A model generated the notes under the pieces. That model saw only the letters and a program-made list of their open reading frames with translations. It did not search any database and was not told where the DNA came from. This document shows positions 50,661 to 60,244 of a DNA stretch of 64,000 nt, in pieces. The stretch is taken from the NCBI GenBank assembly GCA_041675505.1, contig JBAYTR010000002.1, forward strand, positions 259,929-323,928, given 5' to 3'. How positions within the stretch are numbered: the first letter of the stretch is position 1; each line of letters starts with the position of its first letter. Source of the DNA: JAGPCK01 sp041675505 (GTDB lineage Bacteria > Bacteroidota > Bacteroidia > UKL13-3). Made by a program: the position numbers and the translations under genes.

Positions 50661-52082
50661 ATGTTACCTGAAAAAAACCTTACGGACATTATTTTTCTCG
50701 TCAATAAAGATTTAGCCATAACCGGCTACTTTGCTGAGAACAAGTCTTCTCTTTTTACCACACCTGAAGCATTTTTAGGCAAAAAGATAAGTGACATTTT
50801 TTCTAAGGATGAAGCTGAATTATTTACGTCAAAACTACGTGAAGTAATTAAAAGCAATAAATCAGTACATATAGAATATGATTTAACTATTGCCGGAGAA
50901 ATAAGGTATTACAGAGCTGAGTTCAAACCAGCCACAGAATCTGCAGACGATGAAATTAGTGAGGTTGTTGTGCTTATAAACGACACAACTGAATACCAGC
51001 GTAAGGAAAAACTTTTTATTCAAACAAAAGAACGGTTCAAGACCATATTCGACAACTCTTTTTCCGGAATCGCCCTAACTGATATGGAAGGTAATCTTTT
51101 GGAGTGTAATGAGGCTTTTTGTCGTTTGTTAGAAGAAACGGAAGAAAACCTCCGCAGAAAAAATTTCAGGTCGTTCACACATTCTGACGACTTAGAAAAT
51201 GAATCTAAGCAAATTGATGAGCTACTTAAAAACAAAGCCAATAATTACAGATTAACAAAAAGGTGTATCACTGCAACCAAAAAAACACGGTGGGTAGATG
51301 CATCTGTTTCGATAATATTTGATACTTACGCTCAACCTCAAAACCTGCTGCTAATTTTCAACGACATTTCAACTCCGGTTCAAACCAGAAATGAGTTAGA
51401 GCAATCCAACCTTGCAAAAGATAAATTATTGGCCATTATCGGCCACGACCTCAGAAGCCCGATGAGTTCAATAACAGGGCTAATTGAGCTGCTGAAAATA
51501 GGTGATAAAAATGAGCAGGAGGAAATAATAAGTATGATTGAACTCTCCGCAACAAGGGCAATTGATTTACTGGAAGACTTGCTTTGTTGGGGGAAAACCC
51601 AAAAGGGCGTGTTGGATATGGAAACTGTTCCTGTAAATATTAATACCCTGCTTCAAGAATCAATTACCTACATTAAAGCCAATGCTGAAGCAAAATCCAT
51701 CAACATCAATTTTACCGGAGAAGAAAATATTATTGTTAACCTTGACCGCAACATGATTTTAACTGCCATACGCAATGTGTTTTCGAATGCTGTTAAGTTT
51801 ACCCCTTTAGGAGGAGATGTCTTTTGCACAACAAAAATTCTTGCTAAAGAATGCATAATAGAAATAAAAGATACTGGAATAGGAATGGACAATGAAGTTA
51901 AGAAAACTCTGTTTCAGGTAAGTTCTAACAAAAGTAGAAAGGGTACTGCAAATGAACAAGGCAGCGGATTAGGCTTACTTATTTGCAAAGAATTTGTGCA
52001 CAAACACAATGGCCGGGTTGAAGTGGAAAGCGAAAAAGACAAAGGAAGTACGTTTCGTATCATCCTGCCATTAATCGGCTAG
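50661..52082 (+). CDS. PAS-domain sensor histidine kinase
   Basis: Soluble kinase of 473 residues. A first PAS-like domain (about 1-115; DIIFLVNKDLAITGYFAENK, FLGKKISDIFSKDEAELF) is followed by a second PAS domain (about 125-240; RFKTIFDNSFSGIALTDMEG, LLECNEAFCRLLEETEENL), then HisKA with His262 in IIGHDLRSPMSSITG. ATPase motifs: NVFSNAVKFTPLGG, DTGIGMDNEVKKTLF, GSGLGLLICKEFVHKHNG. No membrane segment and no adjacent regulator. The stop shares CTAG with the convergent thioesterase gene. Confidence 0.92.
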   Translation: MLPEKNLTDIIFLVNKDLAITGYFAENKSSLFTTPEAFLGKKISDIFSKDEAELFTSKLREVIKSNKSVHIEYDLTIAGEIRYYRAEFKPATESADDEISEVVVLINDTTEYQRKEKLFIQTKERFKTIFDNSFSGIALTDMEGNLLECNEAFCRLLEETEENLRRKNFRSFTHSDDLENESKQIDELLKNKANNYRLTKRCITATKKTRWVDASVSIIFDTYAQPQNLLLIFNDISTPVQTRNELEQSNLAKDKLLAIIGHDLRSPMSSITGLIELLKIGDKNEQEEIISMIELSATRAIDLLEDLLCWGKTQKGVLDMETVPVNINTLLQESITYIKANAEAKSININFTGEENIIVNLDRNMILTAIRNVFSNAVKFTPLGGDVFCTTKILAKECIIEIKDTGIGMDNEVKKTLFQVSSNKSRKGTANEQGSGLGLLICKEFVHKHNGRVEVESEKDKGSTFRIILPLIG

Positions 52083-52606
52083 GAACTCAAATCAGGCATA
52101 AACAATGCTTTAAGTTCTGTTGCGTCATCCGGCTTCATCTTTCCGGCCAAAATAAGGCGCAATTGTCTTCTGCGTAAGGCTCCGTCAAAACGCTTTTTCT
52201 CCTCTTCGGTTTCAGGAATAAGTTCGGGCACCTTGGCTGGTGAGCCATTTCTGTCAAGTGCAACAAAAGTGTAATACGCCTCATTACTCTTAAACTTTTC
52301 TCCGGTGGGAATACTTTCAGCAATAACAGAAATATGTATTTCCATGCTGGTATTAAATGCGCGGGTTACTTTGGCCTCCAGTGTTACCACATCACCCAGC
52401 TTAATGCTTTTACCAAAAGACACACTATCTACCGATGCGGTAACAACGATTTTACCGGTATGTTTTTGTCCTGAAATTGCGGCCACAATATCCATCCAAT
52501 GTAACAAACGACCTCCCATCAGATTGTTAAGCGTATTGGTGTCGTTGGGTAAAACCAACTCGTTCATGATGGTGTAAGATTGTGACGGTGTTTTTGAATT
52601 GCTCAT
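52079..52606 (-). CDS. hotdog-fold acyl-CoA thioesterase
   Basis: Hydrolyses acyl-CoA to free acid and CoA; 175 residues of the cytosolic BACH/YciA-type family with one hotdog domain. Signatures: LPNDTNTLNNLMGGRLLHWM with the catalytic Asn/Asp region, DIVAAISGQKHTGKIVVTAS, VDSVSFGKSIKLGDVVTLEA and FKSNEAYYTFVALDRNG. The chain-length preference cannot be inferred. It overlaps the stop of the PAS kinase gene and starts 42 bases downstream of the tilS stop, so it may be cotranscribed with tilS. Confidence 0.93.
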   Translation of the reverse strand: MSNSKTPSQSYTIMNELVLPNDTNTLNNLMGGRLLHWMDIVAAISGQKHTGKIVVTASVDSVSFGKSIKLGDVVTLEAKVTRAFNTSMEIHISVIAESIPTGEKFKSNEAYYTFVALDRNGSPAKVPELIPETEEEKKRFDGALRRRQLRLILAGKMKPDDATELKALFMPDLSS

Positions 52607-52648
52607 ATTGGCAGCAAAGGTAGGGAAAGAAGTCTTACAAAGTAAAAA

Positions 52649-53980
52649 TCACTCAACAGGGGTCCAGTTCATTTGAATAACACGTTTGGTCTTTTTGGTA
52701 ATCTTGTAGCGGTTATCAATGCGCCAGCTGGCTATCCAGATAATTTCTCCGTCTGATTCCATTACCCATACCCGTTCCTTATCGGCTATGCTCAGTTTTA
52801 AATCGGTGAGAAAATCGCTAACTTTTTTCCAGCCCTTCATGCCCAGTGGCTTAAACTTATCTCCGGGCTGCCATTGACGAACAACCAGCGGAAACTTCAC
52901 TAAATCGCTATCCAGCAAAGCGGTCCCCGGATTTACAAAAAGGTTGTCGGGCGTTGGAATATGGCTGATGGCAATAGTGAATTCAGGCGTAGTGAGTTCA
53001 TCGTTTTTCGCTGTAATAAAAAACACACCGGTTTTATCTGATGCCGCAGATCGGGAAATAATTAACTCTTCCCTGTCCTTAATCAACCGGTGTGTATGTG
53101 AGAAAAACAATTTACCTGATTGTTCCTGCAAAGCCTTATAAACTTGTGTTATAGTAGCTGATGAAAAACCGAAAGGCTGCAACAATTCAAACAATAAAAC
53201 TTGTGAAGCTTTGTGTTTGAGTAGAGGCTTCAACGGAATTTTAACAGAACGGGAGGTGGACAGCAGGTGCTTTTTAGCCCATTTTTCCACTTCCGACTGT
53301 AACCATCCGTTGAGCTGCTGCACTACCAGAGAGGTTTGTACAAAGTGTTGTTCAAATGCCGGGTTGATTTTTTCCAATACGGGCAAAACTTCTTTGCGCA
53401 ATAAATTACGGCTGTATTTATCAGAGGCATTGGAACTATCTTCCCGAAACACAATTTTATGTTGCCTGGCATAATCCGCAATTTCTTTTCGTGTTATTTC
53501 CAGCAGCGGGCGAATAACCAGGTGGTTTTCAGGCGCCATACCCTGCAAACCTTTGATGCCTGTACCTCGGAGCATTTGCAGCAGCATGGTTTCAGCCTGG
53601 TCTGTAGCATGGTGTGCCGTTGCTACGGCTGAATAGCCATATTCTGTTACCAATTTCCGGAACCACTCATAACGCAGCTCACGCGCAGCTTCCTGTATGC
53701 TTATCTTATGCTCCTCAGCATACTGACGGGTATTGATGCGAGCTAAGTGAAAACCAATGTTCTTAAGCTGGCAGTAATCCTTTACCAATTGTTCATCTCC
53801 GTCACTCTCCTCTCCCCTTAATAAAAAATTGCAGTGTGCCACGGCCACCTCCACCCCTATTTGCTGCAACAGGTCAAGCAGCACCATAGAATCAAGACCA
53901 CCGCTCACGGCCACCAACAATGTCCCTTTTGATGGCAAAAGCTGATGCTTTTCAATAAACGCCTTAACCCGCTGATGCAT
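52649..53980 (-). CDS. tilS: tRNA(Ile)-lysidine synthase
   Basis: Converts the wobble cytidine of tRNA-Ile(CAU) to lysidine with ATP and lysine, which switches the decoding from AUG to AUA. 443 residues with the PP-loop VAVSGGLDSMVLLDLL near the start, VAHCNFLLRGEESDGDE, ATAHHATDQAETMLLQMLRG and GLQGMAPENHLVIRPLLEI in the catalytic half. The central domain and the C-terminal TilS domain (WQPGDKFKPLGMKGWKKVSD...IIWIASWRIDNRYKI) are present. Divergent from the OstA-like gene. Confidence 0.96.
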   Translation of the reverse strand: MHQRVKAFIEKHQLLPSKGTLLVAVSGGLDSMVLLDLLQQIGVEVAVAHCNFLLRGEESDGDEQLVKDYCQLKNIGFHLARINTRQYAEEHKISIQEAARELRYEWFRKLVTEYGYSAVATAHHATDQAETMLLQMLRGTGIKGLQGMAPENHLVIRPLLEITRKEIADYARQHKIVFREDSSNASDKYSRNLLRKEVLPVLEKINPAFEQHFVQTSLVVQQLNGWLQSEVEKWAKKHLLSTSRSVKIPLKPLLKHKASQVLLFELLQPFGFSSATITQVYKALQEQSGKLFFSHTHRLIKDREELIISRSAASDKTGVFFITAKNDELTTPEFTIAISHIPTPDNLFVNPGTALLDSDLVKFPLVVRQWQPGDKFKPLGMKGWKKVSDFLTDLKLSIADKERVWVMESDGEIIWIASWRIDNRYKITKKTKRVIQMNWTPVE

Positions 53981-54034
53981 GTTGGTATGTTTTATGCTGA
54001 TTGTTTTGCCTTTATTTGCAGTAAACTTTACTAC

Positions 54035-55570
54035 TTGAGGCGCACAAAATTACTTCTTTTACTCATACTCCTGATACCCGTTGCCAATATTGCTTTCGGA
54101 CAGAAAACTACCATTAATTTAGGACAGAAAAAAGGCAACAAAAAAATCCGTGTGCAAATTGTGAATTCGAATACGTTTGAATTTGACAAAAGCAGGGGAG
54201 AAAAAGTAAAACGCCTGATAGGTGATGTACAGTTTAAACAAGACGACATTCTGCTGTTTTGTGACAGTGCCTATTTTTATGATGAAGAAAACCTGGTTGA
54301 AGCATACGGCAGAGTGCGCATTACCCGATCTGACGGATTTGTATTGTCGGGAGATTTCTTACGCTATGAGGGAGATATAAAACGGGCACGAATGATTGGA
54401 AACGTGCACATGACCGACCCCTCCATGGAACTCACCACAACTGAAATGGACTTTGATTTGGAAAACAACATCGGGTATTATACCAACGGAGCTACCATTC
54501 TGAACAATCAGAATAAACTCACCAGCCGTTTTGGTTACTTTTATACTAAAACCAATCAGGTATATTTCAAAAAAGATGTATTGCTTGTGAATCCTGAATA
54601 CACCATTGATTGCGATACTTTGTTGTACAACACCGTTTCTAAAACAGCTTGGTTTCTCGGACCTACGAATATTAAAAGTGAAGATAACACCATTTATTGT
54701 GAAAACGGCTGGTACGATACACAACGTGAATTATCGCAATTCAGCAGAAATGCGGTGCTCACCAGCAAAGAAAATATCGTAATGGCCGACAGTCTCACGT
54801 ATAACCGCAAAACAGGTCTCGGGCGCGGATTTCGTAACCTCAGGGTAATTGATACTGCCGAAAAACTAATTATACGCGGCAACTATGGTGAAATCAACCG
54901 CCTGAAAAAAACCACCTACATCACACAAAAACCCGTGGCGAAAAAACTGATGGGCAATGATTCTATCTATCTATTGGCCGATACGCTTTATTATTTGCAG
55001 GCTACCGACTCCAATCGTGTATTAAAAGCATATTACAACTCGCGCATTCTCAAAAAAGACCTGCAGGCTGTGAGTGATTCCATTGTGTACTCCTTGCGTG
55101 ATTCTGTTATCACGCTTTTTAATCAACCGGTCATGTGGTCGGAAGAGAAGCAGATTACAGCTGATACCATACGCCTCTTCATTCATAAAAATCAACTCGA
55201 TTCGATGTTAATGCAAGGCAATGCTTTTATAGCGACAAAAGAGAATGAGAAACATTTTAATCAGATTAAAGGACGTAACATGAAGGGGCTTTTCAACAAC
55301 CAGCAACTGCAAAGAGTAATTGTTATAGGCAATGGGGAAAGCATCTATTACGCCAAAGACAGCAGTGGTTACATAGGAATGAACCGCATCAGCTGCAGCC
55401 ATATGCTCATCAGATTAGATTCTAATCAACTTCAAAAAATCACTTTCTATGAAAAACCCGCAGGAAGTATTTTTCCTGTAGATAACCTCCCTGAACCGGA
55501 AACCCGTATCAAAGGTTTCAAATGGTTGGGGCATCGCAGGCCTAAACAAGTTATGAAAGAAATATTTTAG
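54035..55570 (+). CDS. OstA-like (LptA/LptD N-domain) exported protein
   Basis: Periplasmic or outer-membrane protein with OstA/LptA-type beta-jellyroll repeats, implicated by family in LPS transport to the cell surface. The chain has about 511 residues. Repeats such as LIGDVQFKQDDILLFCDSAY, VEAYGRVRITRSDGFVLSGD, GNVHMTDPSMELTTTEMDFD and GNGESIYYAKDSSGYIGMNR show the alternating pattern. The signal peptide LLLLLILLIPVANIAFG is best exposed by starting at TTG 54035. ATG 53987 is the alternative, and ATG 53945 would overlap tilS by 36 bases. It lacks the LptD barrel and so may be an LptA-like bridge. A terminator follows at 55731. Confidence 0.85.
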   Translation: MRRTKLLLLLILLIPVANIAFGQKTTINLGQKKGNKKIRVQIVNSNTFEFDKSRGEKVKRLIGDVQFKQDDILLFCDSAYFYDEENLVEAYGRVRITRSDGFVLSGDFLRYEGDIKRARMIGNVHMTDPSMELTTTEMDFDLENNIGYYTNGATILNNQNKLTSRFGYFYTKTNQVYFKKDVLLVNPEYTIDCDTLLYNTVSKTAWFLGPTNIKSEDNTIYCENGWYDTQRELSQFSRNAVLTSKENIVMADSLTYNRKTGLGRGFRNLRVIDTAEKLIIRGNYGEINRLKKTTYITQKPVAKKLMGNDSIYLLADTLYYLQATDSNRVLKAYYNSRILKKDLQAVSDSIVYSLRDSVITLFNQPVMWSEEKQITADTIRLFIHKNQLDSMLMQGNAFIATKENEKHFNQIKGRNMKGLFNNQQLQRVIVIGNGESIYYAKDSSGYIGMNRISCSHMLIRLDSNQLQKITFYEKPAGSIFPVDNLPEPETRIKGFKWLGHRRPKQVMKEIF

Positions 55571-55730
55571 AATCAGGTTCGCTTCTCTCCGCTTATCTTC
55601 TTATAGTAATCCGTACATTACCTTTTTATCCGTACATTGTTATTGCTGCATTACTGATGACTGAGGTGTCGTTATGCCTCTCTGTATTATTTACATCATG
55701 CCAACGCCAACTTACGGCAGAACGAGATGC

Positions 55731-55774
55731 ACATAAAAAAAGCCCGACCAAAATGGCCGGGCTTTTTTATGTTT
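55731..55774. terminator. bidirectional terminator
   Basis: ACATAAAAAAAGCCCGACC pairs with GGCCGGGCTTTTTTATGT around AAAAT, with one A-C mismatch. A run on the left and T run on the right suit both the rightward OstA-like gene and the leftward PKD-protein gene. The 150 bases before it show nothing recognisable. Confidence 0.85.
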
Positions 55775-55783
55775 AAGAGTGAA

Positions 55784-58700
55784 CTACTTCACTCGTATAA
55801 TTTGTTTGCTGGCAGTTTCACCGTTCAAAGTCAACTGAACCATATAGTTTCCTGCACTAAGGTTGAACTCTTCTGCTACAAAGCTGATTTCGTAACCTCC
55901 TGCATTCTGTTTACCGTTAAACAAAACGGCAACTTCTCTTCCGTACATATCAAAAACTTTCACTTCAAGATTTCCACCTTTAACTAAAGTATAGTTAACG
56001 GTTGCTGAAGAAGTAAATGGATTTGGATAAACATCGAAATTAAAGTTTTGAGCAGTAATTGCTTTTGATGATACATTGAAAGCAACAACCTGCGAAGTGG
56101 TGTTCATACAGCCGTTATTATCTGTAACAGTCAATTTAGCATTAAACGGACCATTGGATAAATAGGTATAAACAGGGGCTAACTGGTTACTTCCGTTTCC
56201 GTCACCAAAATCCCAATCGTACGTAAAGAATGAATTACTTCCGGGAGTAAAGGTTACCTGACGTGACTCAAACACAGTGCTCTTAGAGAATGAATAAGCT
56301 GCATTAGGCAATGTATTCACTACAATACTGGCAGCAGCAGAATCAACACAACCATTGGCGGCAACCACACCCATGTTGATAGTGTACGTACCTGCTGTAG
56401 TATATGTTTTAGACGGACTCATGCTTGTAGATGTAGTGGCATCTCCGAATGACCAACCGTAAGACAATGTGCCCGGGCCTGTAGAAGAATTGTTCATCTG
56501 AACTGCTGTACCTATACAGGCTGATGCAGGAACAACAAAACCGGCTACAGGGCTTTCTTTAACTGTTAACTCAAACGATTCAATGTCTGAGCAAAGTCCG
56601 GATACAGTTTTAAGACGAACTGTGTATGTTCCGGGTTGGAACATTTTGGTAACAGTAGTAGCATTATTCTGAACAAAGCTGTTAGTGCCTAAATCCCACT
56701 CTGAAGTAAATGAGCCACCGAATGTAGTTGTGTTAGTAAAGGCAACATCATCTCCTGAACAGTTTCCTGTAGAAGTAAATGCAGCTTTTGGAGTGGCAGA
56801 AACAGTTACTTGTTTAGTAACAGTGTCTGAGCAACCAAAGTCAGAGTATGTAATTAATTTAACTGAGTAGGTATTTGCTGTGGCAAAAGTATGTTGGGTA
56901 GAAAACTCATTAGAATTATTTCCATCTCCAAAGCTCCAATTGGCTCCCATGGTACCAAATCCGATAGTTGAGTTGTTAGTTAAACTCACACTTGAGCCTT
57001 CACAGGCATTTCCTGCAGTAAAGTCGGCAACCGGAATAGGGAATACAGTAGAGTTACTTGTGAATGTATTAGAACAACCAAATGCAGTAGTTGCTTTTAG
57101 TGTTACATTGTATACACCAATATTGTTGTACATCCATTTAGGGTTTTGAAGCGCTGATAAGCCGCTGTCGCCAAAATTCCACAAATACGAAATGGCTAAA
57201 GCCGGTCCCTGAAGCGTGGTCTTGTTAATGAAGCTGGTAGAGTCACCCTCACATTTGTTTACTACAGAGAACGAAGGATTAGGGAAGTAACCCACATCAA
57301 TTGTCTTAGTCATTGTAGTTGAGTATCCTAAGTTAGAGGTCACTCTCAACGTGATAGTATAACTTCCACCCACAGAGTAGGTATATGAAGGATTTTTCAC
57401 ATTGGAAGTATCTAACGTAGAATTAGGATCACCAAAATTCCAGCTGTAAGCCAAAGTGCCTCTTACAATGCTACTGGTGTCGGTAAAATTAACTGCTGCA
57501 CCTGCGCAACCAATGTTGCTGGAGAAGCCGGGTACAGGTTCAGGAGCCACATAGATATACCTGTTAATAATGGTATCACATCCGTTGGCCATATTACGTG
57601 CTGTAACTGAAACAATGAATGTGCTGTCAATTTCTGCAGATGAAGTGGTAATATTTATTCTACCGTTTGTTGATGCTGTAGGTGCAGTAAATGAGGAAGT
57701 GGCTGCAGCAAAACCATAAGGGGTAAGTACACTGGTAGAGGTTATTGTCCACAAAGTTCCGTAGTCAGCATTAGTAAGACCTGTAGGGGCTGTAATATCG
57801 TATTGAAGTTGAGATCCGGCTTTTGCATTATCAGGGCTGGATACAATACCTGATAAATAATTGCCCTGATAAGTGGCACCTTTGGCAAAAGAAACACCTT
57901 GCAGTAAAGGATTGATTGTAGCGGTTACGGGCACTCTGCTTCCGGCACAACCTCCGCCAAAGTAGAGACTGCCACAGAATGCTCTAGGAGAAAAAGTCCC
58001 ACCAAATGTTCCGGCAATCCCAACACCACAAGTTAAAGTTATAGAACTATTTGAGTTCGGGTAGCTTGAGTTTGAAGCAATAGTATTGTAATAAATGTTT
58101 CCATCAGATTTAATGTAGAATCCATAAGTTTGATTTGCATTTATATTTAATTTGTTTGCTGCGGATAATACAAAAAAGCTAGGGATAGTATTTGACCCTG
58201 TTAGAGTGAGCGATGAGGTTTGTAAAAGTGTCCAGGCTGATGCATTTGCTTCATTCCCAACGTATGTCCCTACTCTATAGTAAATTGAAACATTATATGC
58301 TCCTGAACTAACTGAATAAAACTTAAAACTATCAAGCCTCAATTGCTTAGTAGACAGTAGGTCGAACATTGCACCAGTTTGATTATTTCCTGTTGGTGTA
58401 GGAGTTTGAACACTATCTGCTATACCTCCTCTTCTTGGCTCTACATAAAATGTAGTGGTAGAAGATAAATAAGGAGTGTTGAAACTAGCACCAGTTCCAA
58501 GTTGATTGGTTGATGAAGCACTGTTAAACCAGTAAAGCGAGTCCTGCACAGCTGACGTTACAGCGGAAAGAGAAACCGAGCCTGCTCCGCAACGACTTCC
58601 ATTGCTTGGAGTAGCGTTGCCCGGTGTTCCGATAATATCGCTTGTATACTGAATAGTATCATTAGCCCGGTTAACATCTGCACCTAAATTGGTATATGCT

Positions 58701-59551
58701 TTCACATTAATTGTTCCGCCTGCTAAAGTATTGTACGTAGTAGAAAAAATTACCGTATCAGAAGCATTGGCTGCCACACTACGGGTAAGGGTAGTATTAA
58801 GAGTGGCTGTACCGAAACTACCGCTAACTAAAGCTACAACAGGAATGTTAGATATAGCTGAAGGGCTGTTGTTTTTTACACGCACTACAACATTCTCTGT
58901 TGCACCACCACAAGGCGTGGCAGGAGATAAAACTCCTGTAGCCTGCACATCTGTTACAGGGGTATAAAGTTGAACATTATCTACTATCCACCACCAAGAG
59001 TAGTCGCCTACAAAACGAAAACGTACTTTTACTCCTGTTCTGCTAGATGCATGTGTTGATACATCTATATCCTGAGAACTAGCTCCGCCCGGATAAGCTA
59101 TGGCACTAGAGTATACTGTTTGCCAGGTTGTACCGTTGTATACTTCCACGTAAATTCCATCTGTACTGTTATATATTCCAGCGAAAAACTGATCCCACTT
59201 TAATCTTATGGTATTGTAACCTGTGGTATTAACGGCAGGGGACTCTAAAGCTACATTTTCAGCACCTCCACCTGACGAAAGATTATCACTGTCGAAGATT
59301 GCTGCTGGAGAAGTAATTGGGGGTGTTAATGTTCTGGTTGCAGGATTATTAAATCTCCACTGATCGAAACCTGCATTTCCTGTAATGATGTTGTTGGTCC
59401 AGCCGGTGGGAGGAGTTGAACCTGAACCGGTTGAAAAGTTCTCATTAATGTGAAAAACCTGTGCATAGCCCGATTTGATAGTAAAAATAAAACCTACAGC
59501 TAGTACAATACATTTTATCACAAGTGTTCTTTTTGTAGAAAATATATTCAT
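55784..59551 (-). CDS. secreted six-PKD protein with T9SS type A sorting domain
   Basis: Surface or secreted protein of 1255 residues. A signal peptide (1-30, ending GYA before QVFH) is followed by a MAM/jellyroll-like domain (about 35-200; WRFNNPATR, IRLKWDQFFAGIYNSTDGIY), CARDB-like and Ig-like domains (about 200-670; VVRVKNNSPSAISNIPVVAL), six PKD domains (about 672-1148; WNFGDP, WNFGDS, WSFGDG, WDLGTN, WSFGDA, WDFGDG), and a T9SS type A sorting tail (about 1165-1255; FDVYPNPFTSSATVNYTL, LSAGNYMVQLTLNGETASKQ). PKD domain 4 has lost the usual FGD. No catalytic residues were recognised, so an adhesin or matrix role is likeliest. Confidence 0.9.
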   Translation of the reverse strand: MNIFSTKRTLVIKCIVLAVGFIFTIKSGYAQVFHINENFSTGSGSTPPTGWTNNIITGNAGFDQWRFNNPATRTLTPPITSPAAIFDSDNLSSGGGAENVALESPAVNTTGYNTIRLKWDQFFAGIYNSTDGIYVEVYNGTTWQTVYSSAIAYPGGASSQDIDVSTHASSRTGVKVRFRFVGDYSWWWIVDNVQLYTPVTDVQATGVLSPATPCGGATENVVVRVKNNSPSAISNIPVVALVSGSFGTATLNTTLTRSVAANASDTVIFSTTYNTLAGGTINVKAYTNLGADVNRANDTIQYTSDIIGTPGNATPSNGSRCGAGSVSLSAVTSAVQDSLYWFNSASSTNQLGTGASFNTPYLSSTTTFYVEPRRGGIADSVQTPTPTGNNQTGAMFDLLSTKQLRLDSFKFYSVSSGAYNVSIYYRVGTYVGNEANASAWTLLQTSSLTLTGSNTIPSFFVLSAANKLNINANQTYGFYIKSDGNIYYNTIASNSSYPNSNSSITLTCGVGIAGTFGGTFSPRAFCGSLYFGGGCAGSRVPVTATINPLLQGVSFAKGATYQGNYLSGIVSSPDNAKAGSQLQYDITAPTGLTNADYGTLWTITSTSVLTPYGFAAATSSFTAPTASTNGRINITTSSAEIDSTFIVSVTARNMANGCDTIINRYIYVAPEPVPGFSSNIGCAGAAVNFTDTSSIVRGTLAYSWNFGDPNSTLDTSNVKNPSYTYSVGGSYTITLRVTSNLGYSTTMTKTIDVGYFPNPSFSVVNKCEGDSTSFINKTTLQGPALAISYLWNFGDSGLSALQNPKWMYNNIGVYNVTLKATTAFGCSNTFTSNSTVFPIPVADFTAGNACEGSSVSLTNNSTIGFGTMGANWSFGDGNNSNEFSTQHTFATANTYSVKLITYSDFGCSDTVTKQVTVSATPKAAFTSTGNCSGDDVAFTNTTTFGGSFTSEWDLGTNSFVQNNATTVTKMFQPGTYTVRLKTVSGLCSDIESFELTVKESPVAGFVVPASACIGTAVQMNNSSTGPGTLSYGWSFGDATTSTSMSPSKTYTTAGTYTINMGVVAANGCVDSAAASIVVNTLPNAAYSFSKSTVFESRQVTFTPGSNSFFTYDWDFGDGNGSNQLAPVYTYLSNGPFNAKLTVTDNNGCMNTTSQVVAFNVSSKAITAQNFNFDVYPNPFTSSATVNYTLVKGGNLEVKVFDMYGREVAVLFNGKQNAGGYEISFVAEEFNLSAGNYMVQLTLNGETASKQIIRVK

Positions 59552-59751
59552 ATGGTGATTATTTAAAACTCAAAAATAATTAATTCATTCTTAAATTTAC
59601 TGTATAAAGTAAAAGAATATTTTTACTCTTTTAAAAACGGACTAAAGCAAGTGGTGTAAACGAATTTATTTGGAATGTATTTAAATTACTCTTTGTGATT
59701 GCGGGTTGAATATATCGCGTTAAACTTTGCACCATTAAATCCGACATACAA

Positions 59752-60171
59752 ATGAAAAAAATAGACAGAAAAGACTTTTTAAGAAATGCACTGGCCTTAG
59801 CCGGAGTTACTTTGGTAGGATCCAGTATTTTAAGCGCCTGCGGAGGTGAACAGCCTGCGCAAAATACAACCACTGCTCCTGCTGAAAACGCACCTGCTGA
59901 AACAACTCCTGCCGAAACAGCACCTGCCACCGAAACAGCCCCAGCTGCCGTTGATTGTACCGATTTATCAGGACTTAGCGATGCTGATAAAAAAGGAAGA
60001 GAAAACCTGGCCTATGTTGACCAAAGCACTGAAGCTGAAAAAAATTGCAGCAATTGTCGTTTCTGGCAGCCTAATGCCAGCGACCCTAATGCTTGTGGCG
60101 GATGTCAGTTAATGAAGGGTCCAATTAACCCTCAGGGATATTGCAAATCCTGGTTCAAGAAAGACGCATAG
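59752..60171 (+). CDS. lipid-anchored high-potential iron-sulfur protein (HiPIP)
   Basis: Small electron carrier with one [4Fe-4S] cluster, 139 residues. The N-terminus carries a Tat-like motif DRKDFLRN (Arg-Lys instead of Arg-Arg), a hydrophobic core and lipobox LSAC with Cys30. A 30-residue Thr/Pro/Ala/Glu linker follows. The HiPIP domain (about 67-139) has the cluster ligands in NCSNCRFW, GGCQLMKGP and GYCKSW, with the conserved GCQL...N..G.C.SW frame, plus one extra Cys (ACGG). HiPIPs are usually soluble periplasmic carriers, so lipid anchoring is unusual. Possible partners are a cytochrome complex or oxidase, none of which is in this window. A likely -7 box (AAACTTTG) lies at 59721-59728. 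Confidence 0.9.
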   Translation: MKKIDRKDFLRNALALAGVTLVGSSILSACGGEQPAQNTTTAPAENAPAETTPAETAPATETAPAAVDCTDLSGLSDADKKGRENLAYVDQSTEAEKNCSNCRFWQPNASDPNACGGCQLMKGPINPQGYCKSWFKKDA

Positions 60172-60187
60172 TCAACTGATTCTTGCA

Positions 60188-60223
60188 CAGAAAAGGCCGA
60201 AATAATTATTTCGGCCTTTTCTG
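60188..60223. terminator. bidirectional terminator after the HiPIP gene
   Basis: Perfect 17-base arms CAGAAAAGGCCGAAATA / TATTTCGGCCTTTTCTG (60188-60204 and 60207-60223) around a 2-base centre, followed by TTTTAT. It lies between the convergent HiPIP gene and the next leftward gene. Confidence 0.9.
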
Positions 60224-60244
60224 TTTTATAAGGGGCATTGATTA

